Positions 60,229 to 60,470 of a stretch of DNA of 60,470 nt are shown here, one piece after another (the first letter of the stretch is position 1; each line of letters begins with the position of its first letter). Position numbers and translations under genes: made by a program. Source of the DNA: Allofournierella massiliensis. GTDB lineage: Bacteria; Bacillota; Clostridia; Oscillospirales; Ruminococcaceae. Under the pieces are notes generated by a model. The model worked only from the letters and a program-made list of their open reading frames with translations. It was not told where the DNA came from and ran no database searches. Where the stretch lies: contig NZ_JAFBIO010000011.1 of the NCBI RefSeq assembly GCF_021531255.1, positions 1-60,470 on the forward strand, given 5' to 3'.

Positions 60229-60470
60229 ATGGGCATCATGAGAAGATTGTTTTCGGTGGGCACCGGCCTGGCGGCCGGGCTGCTGGCCTATAAGCTGATC
60301 AACCGGTACGAGAAAAAGATCCAGCTGGAAGGGGAATACCGGGTCATCGCCCCCGAAGAGGAGCAGACCAGCCCCCAAGAGCCCCAGGGGGATACTGCGC
60401 CCCAGCCCGAAGCCGGGCAGGCTGAACCCCAGGAGGCCCCGCAGCAGGCGCCCCGCCCCGAGGAGAGCGC
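60229..60470 (+). CDS. Partial CDS: membrane-anchored protein with Pro/Glu/Gln-rich tail
   Basis: The gene runs off the window. It starts ATG at 60229 with AAAGGGAAG upstream and encodes MGIMRRLFSVGTGLAAGLLAY, a short hydrophobic segment, then NRYEKKIQLEGEYRVIAPEEE and a low-complexity tail rich in Pro, Glu and Gln. It is 49 bases after the CobW-like gene. No function can be given. Confidence 0.6.
   Translation, partial: MGIMRRLFSVGTGLAAGLLAYKLINRYEKKIQLEGEYRVIAPEEEQTSPQEPQGDTAPQPEAGQAEPQEAPQQAPRPEES

Overview
The window is a GC-rich (roughly 60 % by eye), densely coded chromosomal segment with strong AGGAGG-type ribosome binding sites, sigma-A-like promoters and many hairpin terminators. 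The gene set fits an anaerobic, Gram-positive, fermentative gut clostridium of the Oscillospiraceae/Ruminococcaceae type: clustered polA-rimI-tsaD, TypA, acetate kinase, L-lactate dehydrogenase, ATP-dependent PEP carboxykinase, HPr/Crh-like proteins without the PTS histidine, a C_GCAxxG_C_C protein, flavodoxin and an Mrp/Mbh-type antiporter. The genus cannot be fixed from the sequence alone. I saw no phage, IS element, CRISPR array, rRNA or tRNA.

Layout. 1-2.85 kb: a KdpD-type sensor kinase lacking the usual KdpD N-terminal domain, with its response regulator. 3.1-5.7 kb: pxpB-pxpC-YcsI-like (5-oxoproline/amino-acid-related) without pxpA. 5.7-10.6 kb (minus): a complete branched-chain amino acid ABC transporter livJHMGF with a large hairpin between livJ and livH. 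10.7-12.6 kb: a small Cys-rich membrane protein and an orphan TctC-type binding protein. 12.8-17.6 kb: typA, a ClC transporter, an MBL-fold hydrolase and a gamma carbonic anhydrase. 17.6-29.1 kb: tsaD-rimI-polA (minus), then dus, an HD nucleotidase, a YfhO membrane protein, ldh and tex. 29.3-32.2 kb: a Crh-like HPr, a VTC-domain/DUF4956 pair, an aminoacyl-tRNA editing protein and a YbjQ protein. 32.3-39.7 kb: ackA and tmcAL on overlapping divergent promoters, pckA, greA, a DUF362 protein, a C_GCAxxG_C_C protein and a TRIC-type channel. 39.9-45.1 kb: a sugar ABC transporter with its own MsmX-type ATPase and a second HPr/Crh-like protein, followed by a promoter/palindrome/terminator leader and flavodoxin. 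45.1-48.4 kb (minus): a glycosyltransferase and an ECF sigma/anti-sigma/membrane-protein operon. 48.5-57.8 kb (minus): a ten-gene Mrp/Mbh-like cation/proton antiporter operon. 58.1-60.5 kb: two adjacent CobW/COG0523-type GTPases and the start of another gene.

Themes. Much of the region concerns energy and ion economy: acetate, lactate and PEP metabolism, ion transport by Kdp-type sensing, ClC, TRIC and Mrp/Mbh, and ABC uptake of amino acids and sugars. The most unusual item is the Mrp/Mbh operon. It follows the order of the antiporter half of membrane-bound hydrogenases, has an MbhE-MnhB fusion and four NuoL/M/N-like subunits, and has no redox module in the window. Other points of interest are the symmetric overlapping ackA/tmcAL promoters, a probable AUC start codon for the VTC-domain protein, two His-less/Ser-retaining HPr proteins, the structured flavodoxin leader, and a CobW GTPase that appears fused to a YcgQ/DUF1980-like domain. 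All functions are read from sequence motifs; no searches were run.
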